Origin: Crambe crambe
Taxonomy: Eukaryota > Porifera > Demospongiae > Poecilosclerida > Crambeidae
Length of the DNA: 64,000 nucleotides
Direction: 5' to 3'
Assembly (NCBI GenBank): GCA_963924555.1
Contig: OZ004592.1
Location: 2,294,001 to 2,358,000, forward strand
The translations under genes and the position numbers were made by a program. The number at the start of each line of letters is the position of its first letter. The first letter of the stretch is position 1. Below are positions 11,395 to 22,008 of the stretch, one piece after another. A model generated the notes under the pieces. The model was not told the DNA's origin and ran no database searches. It saw nothing but the letters and a program-made list of their open reading frames with translations.

Positions 11395-11690
11395 TGATGC
11401 GATAGGTGTGCTGCAGAATAAAACACATTGAGAAAGTCCATCACAGCAGATACAGATGCTAACAAGCTTCTTTTTTTTTTCCAGAAAATAAACAGTAAAT
11501 AAATAAAAATTAGTTTATTAGTCTTTTAGCCATTGATTGCAAAAGGTAGAGTGGAGGTATGCAAGTCACATAGAAGGCACTGACATCATTCAATCAGTAT
11601 TGTGTCCTTTTGATGATTTGTCTGAACGTTATAATTTGTAGCTAGCTAATTAAATGTTCTTTATGCCTTAGCTAATTCATGCTAGAAGGT
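11395..11690. repeat. Duplicated 3' flank of the caspase-like gene
   Basis: Positions 11400–11430 match 5690–5715 (GTGCTGCAGAAT), and 11540–11695 match 5430–5595 nearly throughout, with small indels. This is flanking DNA of the death-fold gene without its Death exon, which makes it a third, further decayed member of the tandem array. Confidence 0.7.
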
Positions 11691-12166
11691 CTACTTGAGC
11701 GTAAGGCATCACTATTCGGCCTGATTATTTTCCTCGTGCTGTACCGTCTTCACCGACGGTCGTCAAAGCCTCAAACAAGAACCATAAGGAAGATATTTCC
11801 TTCCTCTTTAACGTCATATAAATCATTTCTCCCACAATTGGATTTTTGTAACACTGGATCTACTACATCAACTAAAGAATCAATAATCGTCCACCATTAT
11901 CTATCTTCGACCACCCGTTGAAAATCTAATATCAATAAATCGTCCACCCCAGTCCAAAGTTTAAAGTTTTGGTCCACTACATGTCAGGGCCTCAAGGCAC
12001 TTAAAAAGATACTTTTATACTATTTTATGCTATAAAAATATATCATTATAACAAATTTTATAAAAAATGAACAAAGCTTTTCTATCATAAACGGCTTCAC
12101 AATTTTCAGTCGAATTTGCTCTTTGTCATAGCGAGGGCTAATAGTATAAGGGAAAAATCATTTCGT
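11691..12166. other. No supported gene
   Basis: A plus frame of 80 codons covers 11679–11921. It has no recognisable domain, no splice support and a composition like the surroundings, so I do not call it a gene. The rest is AT-rich. Confidence 0.4.
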
Positions 12167-12512
12167 GAAATGAAAAAAGATGTAGGGATGACCACTGCTC
12201 AAAAAAGTAAGGAAACAAGAAGGATGGAAATGGGATCAATCTTTGTTCTGTATATCCAGCCAACAATCCCTACATATACGTACATTACTACACTATAATC
12301 TGAAGCTACCCAACATATATGTAGGGATTGTTCTGTATATCCAGCCAACAATCCCTACATATACGTACATTACTACACTATAATCTGAAGCTACCCAACG
12401 TATATGTAGGGATTGTTGGCTGGATATACAGAACAAAGATTGATCCCATTTCCATCCTTCTTGTTTCCTTACTTTTTTGAGCAGTAGTCATCCCTACATC
12501 TTTTTTCATTTC
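12167..12512. repeat. Long inverted repeat with internal 85-bp tandem duplication
   Basis: The arms at 12167–12285 and 12395–12512 are almost exact reverse complements (about 117 bases; near-identical). The centre holds a directly repeated 85-bp unit starting TTCTGTATATCCAGCC at 12246 and again at 12331. The high identity of the arms indicates recent origin or ongoing arm homogenisation. Confidence 0.9.
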
Positions 12513-12703
12513 AAGGGTGCTTAGGATCAAATAGACCCATAGAAGTGCCTATACTTACAACAACAAATTTCTTTTTGTTATCTAACGTTATGGGAGGAAG
12601 TAGGGTAACATAGTAACCAAAAAAAAAATCATAAGCTCATCACGTGTCACCTGCTACTATCAAATTACCACAACAAAGATAGAAACCATCATCGAAGAGT
12701 AAT

Positions 12704-13105
12704 GTCCGGGCTCCTATGGAGAGTGGTCCCGCCCCTTCCGTAGCTAACCACAGGTCGGGAAATTAATGGGACTGAAACCTGTGGTTGGTGATGATCGGAT
12801 TGGGTTTTCCCCTGATGACCGGAAGAACTAATAACACCTGGAACTCTGTCATAGCTGTTAGCTATCATCTCATCAGCTACTCATTATTCAATATGTTCCA
12901 TCTTAGGATAAAATGAGATATATATAATTTATACAGTCCAATTAATATTGGCCTCTACCGAGGGAGGACGGACAAAGGTCATGTCAACCTTAAAACTTTC
13001 TTATTTCTTTTTTATTTTCTCTTAAACACCAAACACACACACACACACACACACACACGAACACACGCACACACACACACATGAACACACGCACACACAC
13101 ACACG
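12704..13105 (+). mobile_element. SINE-like structured repeat, copy 1
   Basis: A head of about 130 bases starts GTCCGGGCTCCT and is followed by a less conserved body and an (AC)n-rich tail (13030–13105). The head has three potential hairpins: 12711–12721, the 8-bp stem 12747–12754 with 12778–12785, and a GGG/CCC hairpin near 12805–12820. It also has weak A-box-like (AGTGG, 12722–12726) and B-box-like (GATCGGATT, about 12794) motifs. A second copy lies at 13809–14172 with the same layout. A tRNA-derived SINE is the best guess; no ORF is present. Confidence 0.65.
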
Positions 13106-13246
13106 GGTAAGTGGTCTGTGCCTTCAAGAATTCTATCTAGTGACTTTGCTTTAATTACTGCTATGATAATCCATGAAAATTTCCAGCAATCTACATACAA
13201 ATGAATACGCATAGCTATAGCCAACATTCAAGGATCATGACTACTA

Positions 13247-13590
13247 TCAATTACCAGAATTATTCACGGTCTTGTCAATTTTCTTGTATATGTCATATTT
13301 TTGTCTGGCAGCTTCCCTGGCCTCCTCTGGAGGATCTTTCCCCCAACCTGACTTCAGAATTTCTCCATAATCTTTAACGTCTATATTGCCACTTCTAGCT
13401 GCCTTGAAGAATGAAAGTATGACTCCATCATCATCAAATACCAATACTATGTGCCAGCACTTATAACCACGATCTTTTCCTCTGACGGTGTGTATTCTTG
13501 TACTTGCTCTCCAAGTCTGCCAGTTAGCTTGGGGTAGGCACAGGCACTGGTCATTGATAAATTTCTGCCCACATCTTATTTTAGTATAAC
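13247..13590 (-). pseudogene. Fragment of caspase-like gene exon 2
   Basis: The minus strand encodes QCLCLPQANWQTWRAST and HIVLVFDDDGVI, then a segment with EILKSGWGKDPPEEAR. These closely match the 3' half of exon 2 of the complete gene (8060–8440), with LCLPKANWQTWRTNKR and EVLKSGWGREPSEDTRR. The frame is open for this part. The catalytic half, exon 1 and all downstream exons are absent, and both sides run into SINE-like repeats. It is an isolated exon piece of a paralogue. Confidence 0.8.
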
Positions 13591-13808
13591 ATGCAATAAC
13601 TACTCAGACTCACATTTAGATAGAGAAAGTACAGTCAACTAAAATCAATAGGTAAACTTGTAATCAAACCTAAGAATCAACCAACGTGGTAGCTTGCAAA
13701 CTAAAAGCCAACAAACCAAGTCATGTGATGTCACTTAGAAGTCACAAGACGAAAAAACTGTCATGAGAACAGCAGTCGAGTTCAAGAGACGTATCCTACA
13801 ATGACACA

Positions 13809-14172
13809 GTCCGGACTCCTGTAGGAGTGGTCCCGCCCTTTTCGTAGCCGACCATAGGTCGGGAGACTAATGGGACCGAAACCTATGGTTGGTGATGATC
13901 GAATTGGGTTCTCCCCTGATGACCGGATAAGAAGCTCTCGAAAACAAGTTCTCAAAGAATAACGCAGAATCATCTCACAATCACACTATCTCAACATAAG
14001 TGTAGTAATAAGTATGGTAATGGTCCTAAAGGGTTAGTTATTAAGTTAATTGGATTAAGCTCCCAATAGGTGACCTCTACCTGTGATAAGGCAATGGACA
14101 AAGGTCTTACCAAACTTATACTTTTATGTTCTTCTTACAATCCTAACACACACACACACACACACACACACC
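13809..14172 (+). mobile_element. SINE-like structured repeat, copy 2
   Basis: The copy has the same organisation as 12704–13105: head starting GTCCGGACTCCT, body, a block reading GGACAAAGGTC near 14096, and an (AC)n tail (14147–14172). The 8-bp stem is 13851–13858 with 13882–13889. Relative to copy 1 it differs by one base in each arm, and the two changes preserve pairing (C–G to T–A). A B-box-like GATCGAATT lies at about 13898. Confidence 0.65.
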
Positions 14173-14414
14173 TGTGCCACTAGTCTCATGAGCCAGATGT
14201 GGCATACTGAACTGATCAAATTAGCAACTGGTTCAGGTACAAGACATCATGTTTATTGGTAGCTATTCCTGCATAGAGTAGGAGGAAAGGGTCAGCAATA
14301 ATTTCGATATCAGGAAATGACAACAAATTAAAACATGCACATGAAATCCAGTCAGTTTATAACATTATTTATAATGTACAATGCATAATAATAGCAATAA
14401 ATTCAAGTACAAAT

Positions 14415-17400
14415 TTATAATGAGACCAACAGTCCAGTGGGGATATCACAATCAGAGCTAAATTCAGCTCCTTCTCTTTCGGAGATGGAGGGAGAGGACA
14501 CGCCGCTGGGACATGGGGAAAACACACTCCTGTTTTTCAGTCTCATGGACCTTCTCTTCACTTTCACTTCTGAACCTAAATCTGGAGGGATGGTCAAATC
14601 GTCAGGGAGTATTCATTAGAGATTAAACTATTATTAGTTTCATGTGATTCAGCCCAGGGTCAAATAAGGGCTTTTGAATCATACCCTTGGACTTATCTCA
14701 TTTATGACCTAGAGATGGAGGGGATATTTATGATCATGTGAGCATGACCATATAATTAGCTATTAGGACTTTCACTTTCACTACGAGGAATTTCCAATCA
14801 TAATACAGCACCTTGAACATACTTACCACCACCATGATTCCTAGTTCTTTTTCGTGGTGATTTCTCTGTTGACTGACAACCCACATTCTCCTCACACTGA
14901 TTCTCTTTTTCATCTTCCTCACTGTGTGCCTTCCTCGCCTTCATCTTCATTTCCTTCAGCCTCAAACGTTCCGCTTCCCTCTTCTCTCTGGCTGCCTGCA
15001 GCCGTTCACTGGACTCCTTGTCCTCGTCACTCTTATTGGCCAATTTACGAGTCACCCTCTTCTTCCCTTTTCGTTTCTGGAGAGAGAAATAGTATATATG
15101 TAGTAGAGTAATTACCTCTTAGTGTGACACCTTTTTATCCTCCTTTTTTTAAGGGGGTGGAGAAGTACCCATTTAATTATCAAATTTCAGGTTGAGGGGT
15201 TAACTATTGAGCAAGAATAAAGACTAATGACTAATTTTGTCCAGCTGACAGAGCAATCAAACCAGTTTTTGATCTGATATTCAACCAATCTATGTCAGTG
15301 TCCAATGTACCTGAAGTTTCGCCTTCTTTGGTGAGGGAGGTTGGAGAACCCACCCATTGCCCTCCATCTCTCCCAGAGCTTCAAACATCTTGAAGAGACC
15401 CTCAACTTGGAAATACACCATATCCCAGAATCCCTGTGGATAGTCAGCAACATATTATGGAGTCAAATAATGTGCAAATGGTGATCAAAATAGTTTAACT
15501 AATACCTATAATTGGAGAGCAAAATAGCTTCTAACCGATTATACTTATACTCGCTCACAAGTGAGTTAAGTAGGGATGGCCGATTAATCTAGTTGGGCTG
15601 TATAAATGTACTGCAGCCTCACATGAAAACAATCCCTACATTTACATCAAGAGAAGTGCTTTAACAGATGGCCAAACTGACTATAGCCAGTAAGCCAGTC
15701 CATCGATCTTATTATAACAACAAAAACCAATTTTAGAAATAGTTTTTTGGCCCAGTGGTTTGTAGAGGTCATCACAGTTACAGAACTGTTTCTAATTCAG
15801 TGTACTGTACTGGTTTCACTTTGATGTGGTGAACTATATGTTGACTTATTATCAACTCACCTGGAGGTCTTCGGTAGTGGTCACCCTTTCCCCACTCTGG
15901 CTCTCGGCAGTGTCCACTAATCCGATGTACTGCTTCAGTTTCTGCCTCATCAGCAGCTGGGCTTGGCATATTGTTGTGCGAATCTGACCCAACACTATGA
16001 TGTAAAAATAAAGTGATCTTCTTTAATGGTATTATCGTCACAATACAATATCGCCTAGATGCTTAAATTATCACTGGAAGATAATGAGTCTGCACTGACT
16101 GCATATTTAATTGTTGCATCTTTAATTAAGTTAGTATCAGTTATAATAGTGGCAATTGTTGCTGGCACCAGACCGAGCTTCCCCCCCTCCCCCAAAGCCC
16201 ATCGTAATGCAAACTCACCTTCTTCTTTGTTTTGTATGTCCGCATCATCCTCTTGCTCCAGAGCAGCTGTCTTTCCCTCCCACTGCTCACACAGCTGAAT
16301 GAGCCTGTCACATGCATCAGAATGGAGCTTCCTGAAATAGGATACGTCAATCCCCTCTGCACAATAATAGATAAAGCCAGTGACTTACAGATAGAACAGA
16401 CCTGAAGTTCTCTAAAAGTATAACAGTATGGTATGGCAACATTCCTCGCATTTCAGTGGGTCCACATTGAGAGCCACACCTTTCCCTCCACACTTACTCA
16501 CCATGCTGATCTGCTTTGTTCAACTCAGACTCAAGATTCAACACCACCTTTGTACTTGAGGTGCTGGACTTTCGCTGTCTGCTGTGACTCTTCTTCTTTG
16601 CACTCTTACGACCCGATCGATTCTTGGGGCTCAAAATAGAAGAAGCCACCCCCAGCTCAGTGGTGGCAGAGGAACCATCTGACAAACCCTCACTCTCGCT
16701 GGTGGTAGCATTTTCAGTGTCAGTGGTTGGAGGGTTAGAGGAGGAGGTGGAGTCATAATTAGTATCAGCTGTTGGAACGTTGGAAGCAGAATCAGTGATT
16801 GGAGCATTGGAGGAGGAGGAGGTGGAGTCATCACTTTCCTCCGGGAGGTCAGTGGACACAGAGGTTGAGAGTTCTGTGTCACGGTCCACTCTCTCGGGCA
16901 GCTTTGCCTCCATCTGGAAAGTAAATTGATAAGGAATGCCTGCCTCAGAACTCGATCCAGCAATGAACTTGAAAGGGCTGAATGCCTTGCTGAAAACCTC
17001 TTCAAAGTTTGGTTCTGAGGTGGCTTCGGGAAGCGAGACTCCGGGTATCCATGCTGGTTCATTGACAAAGGTATTGTACATGGTCTCCCTCCTCTGTTCC
17101 CTCGCAGAATGGCTGTGCAACAGTGGAGAAGGTTGAACAGGTTTGTAGCTCTTCTTAATAGGTGTGGATGGAGCAGCGTAAGCAATATTTTCTTGGTCCC
17201 TGTTTTCTATGGGTTCTTCTTGGACCAGGAACAATGGTGACATTGTAGAATCTTCCTGTACTTCTTCCAGTACAACAGGGAGTTCAGTCGTGTGCTTACT
17301 GCGAGCAGTTTTAGCTTTAGCCTTTCCCGTAGATACTTTACCAGCCACTGTTCCACTCTTAGTCATGATCTCAGAAGGATTTTTCCTATTCCTCGTCCTC

Positions 17401-18249
17401 TCAGAAGCAGAAACATTACCATATTTGGTAACCTTATCTTTACTGTTTTCTCGTATGTTTTGAGGTTTTGAAGAACGTGTGGTAGGGGTCGTTCGACTGC
17501 TTTTCACCTTGGATGATGAAGACGTGGTTTGCTTTGTAGCAAGTCGTGCTGAACGACGAGCTGTAGTTTGTGAACAGGAAGTTTTTGGCACTTCTTTATT
17601 CTTTGCTGGTTGAGCTTTAGTTACCCGTTTGTCAACCACCTTCTCACCAAATATAGGGACAACTGGTGGCACTGCATTGTTCTCCTTGGGCTTGCCTGGA
17701 AGGATCTTAGAGGTTGGCCGAGCTGGTTTGGGACTCATGCACAATATGGCTTTCTTAGAAGAGAAACTGGTTTTGGGTTTAGCCGAGATGGCTATGTTGC
17801 TCAGTTTTTCCACATACGATTCCACTGTACAAGACTTAACAGCTTGTCCCACAACGAAGACAGGCTTTTTCTGTTCTTTGGCTCTGGACTTAGCTTCATT
17901 TCTTGCCTGCTGCCATTCCTTCAATCGCTCCAGTCGATCCTTTGGTTTTGCCTCCTTGGGTTTTGAAGGTGACAGCACTTTTGTGTCCCCTGTCATAAAG
18001 ATAAAATGAATCTGGTTAGCTGTATAGAAGTCTGTTAAATGAGCTGGTATTTAACCAGCTTTGTGTGATCACCATACTCAAGCTATCCAACTCACCTTGT
18101 TTGTTAAGCTCTCCTAGAGGTATTCTCCTTCGTGAAGCTAAAAGATCATCTCTCTTTGCCTTGGAATTGAGCTTATTGACTTCTTTCCTCTTCTCTCTAC
18201 CCGTTAGTCCGATTTTCCCCCTGCGTTTATAAAGAGCTCGTGCTTCCAT
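14415..18249 (-). CDS. DLGAP5: DLGAP5/HURP-like spindle protein (GKAP domain)
   Basis: Seven phase-consistent exons: 18096–18249, 16502–17989, 16219–16356, 15861–15994, 15311–15433, 14827–15076, 14415–14581, giving 817 residues, close to vertebrate HURP. The N-terminus is basic (MEARALYKRRGKIGLTGREK). Exon 2 is long, low-complexity and Lys/Ser/Thr-rich, with an FSPFKF motif and a poly-Ser end. Exons 3–5 carry the GKAP-family region (residues about 548–679), recognised by IRTTICQAQLLMRQKLKQY, GLVDTAES and GFWDMVYFQVEG. The C-terminus is a charged coiled segment (about 14827–15076) and a short tail. In other animals HURP binds microtubules, stabilises kinetochore fibres downstream of Ran and Aurora A, and is cell-cycle regulated; I infer the same here. 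The gene is head-to-head with BPNT2, with 177 bases between start codons. A broken copy of exon 2 lies at 1–520. Confidence 0.9.
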
Positions 18250-18426
18250 CTCTCGCTGCCTACTAGCATTAAACCGCTGAATGATTTGAATTCAAAATTA
18301 AGGATTCTGATTGGTCAAACGGCAGTCTTGCCAAGTCAGCAGTTTTGGATGGCGCGCGCGTGGTATGGGCGTGACTGACCTATGATATAGCAAGTTGTAA
18401 CTAGGTAGATAAGGAGTCAATCCAGC
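18250..18426. promoter_or_regulatory. Probable bidirectional promoter, DLGAP5-like / BPNT2
   Basis: Only 177 bases separate the divergent start codons. The interval contains a GC-rich island-like block (GGCGCGCGCGTGG near 18350) in otherwise AT-rich DNA and no clear TATA box at a suitable distance. Both genes must place their promoters here unless undetected 5' exons exist. Confidence 0.6.
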
Positions 18427-19736
18427 ATGGCAACTGAAGTGAAAGTAAACAAGTTTGCACTGACGATTCTAATAGCTCTGGGAGTTATGGTTTCCATCTA
18501 CATCATATCAAAAACAAAGAGAAATTACGCAGAGCAGAATATCAAACTATCTCAGCTGATATCTGCATCCATTAATCTTGTAGAAAGGGCAGGAAGAAGA
18601 GTAGCAGAAGTGAGGGAAATGGATAATTCAGAGATCGGCCAGATTTCCAAAGGTTTGACTAAAGAAGGAAAGAACGAGTATGTGACTGCAGGAGATAAGG
18701 TAAAGGGTCGAAAATTCGTTGGGCCATGGGCCGGTATATACGAGGCTATAGGCCCCGGCCCCCGATCTACTTAGTTAATGCTAACATATATTTATGCACT
18801 GATACAATAGGAATCTCATCAAATCATAGTCTCAGGGTTAAGGTCATTGTGGCCTAGCCTGCCACTACAGTCAGAGGAGAATGACATTCCACTGATAGGT
18901 GGAGCACGAATATCCCTCTCCAACAGTGAGGTCATGTCCATGGCAGTAAGGGATGAAGCTGTTCCTGTAGGTAAGTGTTGTGGTGTTAGAATTAAGCTGC
19001 TGGTCCCAAAAGTACATCCATGAATAGGTAAAGATCATCATGATCACATGTATAGAGATAGTTATGATCTTTTATAATTATACAAACACCTGACGTGTGA
19101 TATCCTTTACCTATTTATTTAGATAAGATCACTGTATGGATTGATCCTCTGGATGCAACACACGAATACACAGAAGGAAAGGCCAACAAATCTCTACTAA
19201 GATTTGTCACAGTGATGATATGTATAGCTGTCAATGGCAAACCTGTTGCTGGTATCATTAATGAACCTTTCAGCTTCCAGGGGGTCACCAAGTGGGCTTG
19301 GGTTGGTCATGGTATATCAGATTCATTAGTAGCAGCTCGAGTTAATAAAGACAGCAATTCCAATAAGTTGAAACTGATCTACTCCAGATCACATGCTGGA
19401 AAGGTTTCTGAGGTTGCTAAAAGAGCATTCAAGCCAAGTAGAATTGCAATTGATGAAGTCGTTGCAGCTGGATCTGGTTATAAGACACTCCAAGTGGTGG
19501 AGAGAAAAGCCGATTTGTACTTGCATGTTACCAACATTAAGAAATGGGACATTTGTGCTGGGAATGCTATTCTGAATGCTGTTGGGGGGAAGATGACCAC
19601 TCTCAAGGGAAAAGAAATAGACTACAGTTTCAAGGACAGTCCTCGTAATGAGGATGGACTGGTGGCTGCTCTTCCAGAATATATCCAGCAGCAGTATGTT
19701 AGTATTTTGCAAGGAAATGCCAAACACTATAGCTAG
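18427..19736 (+). CDS. BPNT2: Golgi 3'-phosphoadenosine 5'-phosphate phosphatase (BPNT2/IMPAD1-like)
   Basis: Three exons (18427–18699, 18811–18970, 19123–19736) join in phase to give 348 residues, near the family length. A hydrophobic segment at residues about 10–27 (FALTILIALGVMVSIYII) is a type II signal anchor, as in the Golgi enzyme. Inositol-monophosphatase-family metal-site motifs are visible: VTAGDK at the end of exon 1, an SEEND acidic motif in exon 2, WIDPLDAT at the start of exon 3, and WDICAGNAILNAVGG near residue 290. The family hydrolyses 3'-phosphoadenosine 5'-phosphate to AMP in the Golgi lumen, supporting sulfation of glycosaminoglycans. No key residue appears lost. It converges on the XK-related gene with about 250 bases between stops. 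Confidence 0.93.
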
Positions 19737-19989
19737 CATTATTTTTGTCACTAGTTCAATTTTGCAAAGTTTAATATCATGAATTCATTGTGTCCAACAG
19801 AATTCTTTAGAATCCATTAGGGAGATCAGTGTGTCAACAGTTTCATGAATCATAAAATTTTTGTACTGTATTGCTTTTTGCTTTTTTCATAAATACAGAA
19901 CTACGTGATGAAAAGTGATAGTATTGGTGTTGGTACAGTTAATTATAAGTGAGTGTTATAACAAAATACATACTACATAAGGAAACAAG

Positions 19990-21603
19990 TTATTTACAAT
20001 AAAATGCTCTCTTGAAGAAATTTCCTCTCCTTACTTTCATTTCGTACATTCGGTTGAGAGTAGAAGTCATGGTAGGGTGCTCTAAGGACTCGTCAAGCTC
20101 CAGGCTCTCCCTCTTGCTCGGCTGACAGAAAAGATAATACAACATGAGCAATATAAATCCGATCACAAAAGCCAAGAAGACTGTGACCACGGCTGGAATC
20201 GAATACCAAATATACACCTTGTAGTCCCTACCAAAATACCACAAGAGAATCATCAAGGCATTCTCTACAAAGGTCAAGGTGTAGAAAGGAATTAAGGTCA
20301 CAATTGCTCCGTTATCTTTGATCTTGAAGTGGAAAAAGGTGTTGAATGCCGCGGCAATAAACTCTAGGCCATAGTTGCTACATGCTCCTCGTGCACACAG
20401 GCACATACACTCCCTACATGCGAGTGCCTTGGAATCAAATGTCCTGGAATTTGTCACAAAATCTTCTGGTCTTCTTTTGAAAATACGAGCTTTTTGCCAG
20501 TACATCCAGTAAACCATTATCAAATAGTGAACTCCAGCCATCACTAACACATAAGGACCATAAACAGTGGCAAAGAGAGAAAATGCGAGCCCCCTTGCTA
20601 GTATCATGAAGAAATGCCAGAAGATAACTGCAAAATAACCCAGCCAAGATAACCGGGGCTTTTTCTCCTTATTTGGAGCTGGATCATAATGGGTTACATC
20701 TTTGGAGGCTGAAATGTAGTCGGCAACTGAGAGAGCAAGTGACATGATTGAGACCAAAATCGAGATGGGAGTGATTATCAAGTACCATAGAGGAGGTTGT
20801 TTCAGAACCACTAATATGTACAGCTGGAGCACAACTTGGGGAGCTGACTCGAGAAAAGATTCCATGAGGCGAAGGAAAGAGATGTCCCTATAACGATCAA
20901 ATGAGTACTTGTCATGCTTTCTTGCATACAGGAGACGGATGACTCGAAATAGATAACCTAGCATGAATAAATGGATGATGGTCACTGCAATGTATTCGGA
21001 ATTGTCCAAGAGGTCAAGGGGATAGAACTGCAGCCCAGAGTCTGGTTCTGTCCTACCAATGGCATCAGTATCAGTTACAATCGGTTGACTGGAATTCTTC
21101 CGTCTGTGTCCAGTGATTCTATTCATTTCAATCTGACCTCCTTGATTAACAGGCCTACTCCAATTTATTGCATGAATTCCATGGACAAGAATACTGTCCC
21201 TGACATCTGCCATGTTCTTTTTACGGTGTACCAACTCCATTGGTTGCAACCTCTTACAGCAGTAACTGTTCAATCTCCTATTACGATAGATCAACCAACC
21301 CCAAGTGTATAAGGCCCAGGATACAAAGTTAACAACGATGGCAGGTACTACAATGAAGAACAAGGTGGCTGCAAGGTAATACCTGGCATTGACATCTGTG
21401 TCTTGCTGATCAGCCACATAGTACTCCACAGCTACCCATATATCCAGAGAGACGTCGATAAAGAAGAACAAAAAAGAACCCACCAAGAAGAAAATACGGT
21501 AGGGAGGAAAGTTATTGTTGGTGTCGTCCCAGCAACAACATTTGGAAGGAGTGGCTTGTTCATCAACGATTTCTTCGCCATGGACTGCCCCTCTACCATC
21601 CAT
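19990..21603 (-). CDS. XK-related (XKR) multi-pass membrane protein
   Basis: A single uninterrupted 537-codon exon. The XK-family hallmark LESAPQVVLQLY is present (near residue 240), and about eight to ten hydrophobic segments are visible, for example IFFLVGSFLFFFIDVSLDIW near residue 35 and FLAFVIGFILLMLYYLF near the C-terminus. The N-terminus is cysteine-rich (SKCCCWDD). XKR members are plasma-membrane proteins, and some are caspase-activated phospholipid scramblases that expose phosphatidylserine on dying cells. Whether this member scrambles lipids cannot be told from sequence alone. The C-terminal tail after the last membrane segment is about 50 residues, with an acidic LELDESLEH stretch. 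The start chosen is the only upstream ATG in frame. Confidence 0.9.
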   Translation of the reverse strand: MDGRGAVHGEEIVDEQATPSKCCCWDDTNNNFPPYRIFFLVGSFLFFFIDVSLDIWVAVEYYVADQQDTDVNARYYLAATLFFIVVPAIVVNFVSWALYTWGWLIYRNRRLNSYCCKRLQPMELVHRKKNMADVRDSILVHGIHAINWSRPVNQGGQIEMNRITGHRRKNSSQPIVTDTDAIGRTEPDSGLQFYPLDLLDNSEYIAVTIIHLFMLGYLFRVIRLLYARKHDKYSFDRYRDISFLRLMESFLESAPQVVLQLYILVVLKQPPLWYLIITPISILVSIMSLALSVADYISASKDVTHYDPAPNKEKKPRLSWLGYFAVIFWHFFMILARGLAFSLFATVYGPYVLVMAGVHYLIMVYWMYWQKARIFKRRPEDFVTNSRTFDSKALACRECMCLCARGACSNYGLEFIAAAFNTFFHFKIKDNGAIVTLIPFYTLTFVENALMILLWYFGRDYKVYIWYSIPAVVTVFLAFVIGFILLMLYYLFCQPSKRESLELDESLEHPTMTSTLNRMYEMKVRRGNFFKRAFYCK

Positions 21604-22008
21604 CGCGTCACAAGCTTAGTCTTGAGCTATTTAACTGCTCCAACTTCTGCTATAATTAGATCATAGGTGAATTAGGAGCTTCATTTTGAGGTGAGGAAGT
21701 CCCCCGATAATTTGTCTAGACACTACATGCGGCGGGCTAGCACGCTAACTTGGCAACTAATAACTAGCTCCGCCCAGTAGATTATGTTTCAACCCACTTG
21801 CACGTGTAAGAGGTGTGCCAGAGGAATGGTCAGCATGAAGCTTCGAAGTGTGTGTGTACTCTACATGTGATACATACAAAAACGCCCACATACACGTGTA
21901 ATCCCGCGGGCTCCATGTGCTAGAGGCATGCTAGCCACACACAGTGTTTACAACATAAAAAGTTATGCGCTTAGCTCTGCACACACAAACCATTGCATTC
22001 CCTTAGTC
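21604..22008. promoter_or_regulatory. Divergent intergenic region, XKR / KLF
   Basis: 405 bases lie between divergent start codons. No exon is visible. The region probably contains both promoters and 5' UTRs. Several CACGTGT-type E-box-like words occur (near 21799 and 21893). Confidence 0.45.

Noticed and set aside
12740..13930. Possible hammerhead ribozyme in the SINE-like head (CTGATGA, GAAAC and GTC words present)
   Set aside because: The words do not occur in hammerhead order with a stem II between CTGATGA and GAAA in either copy, so the three-way junction cannot form.
16631..17185. 184-codon minus frame overlapping DLGAP5 exon 2
   Set aside because: It is a shifted-frame shadow; the 500-codon frame has matching splice phases and conserved motifs.
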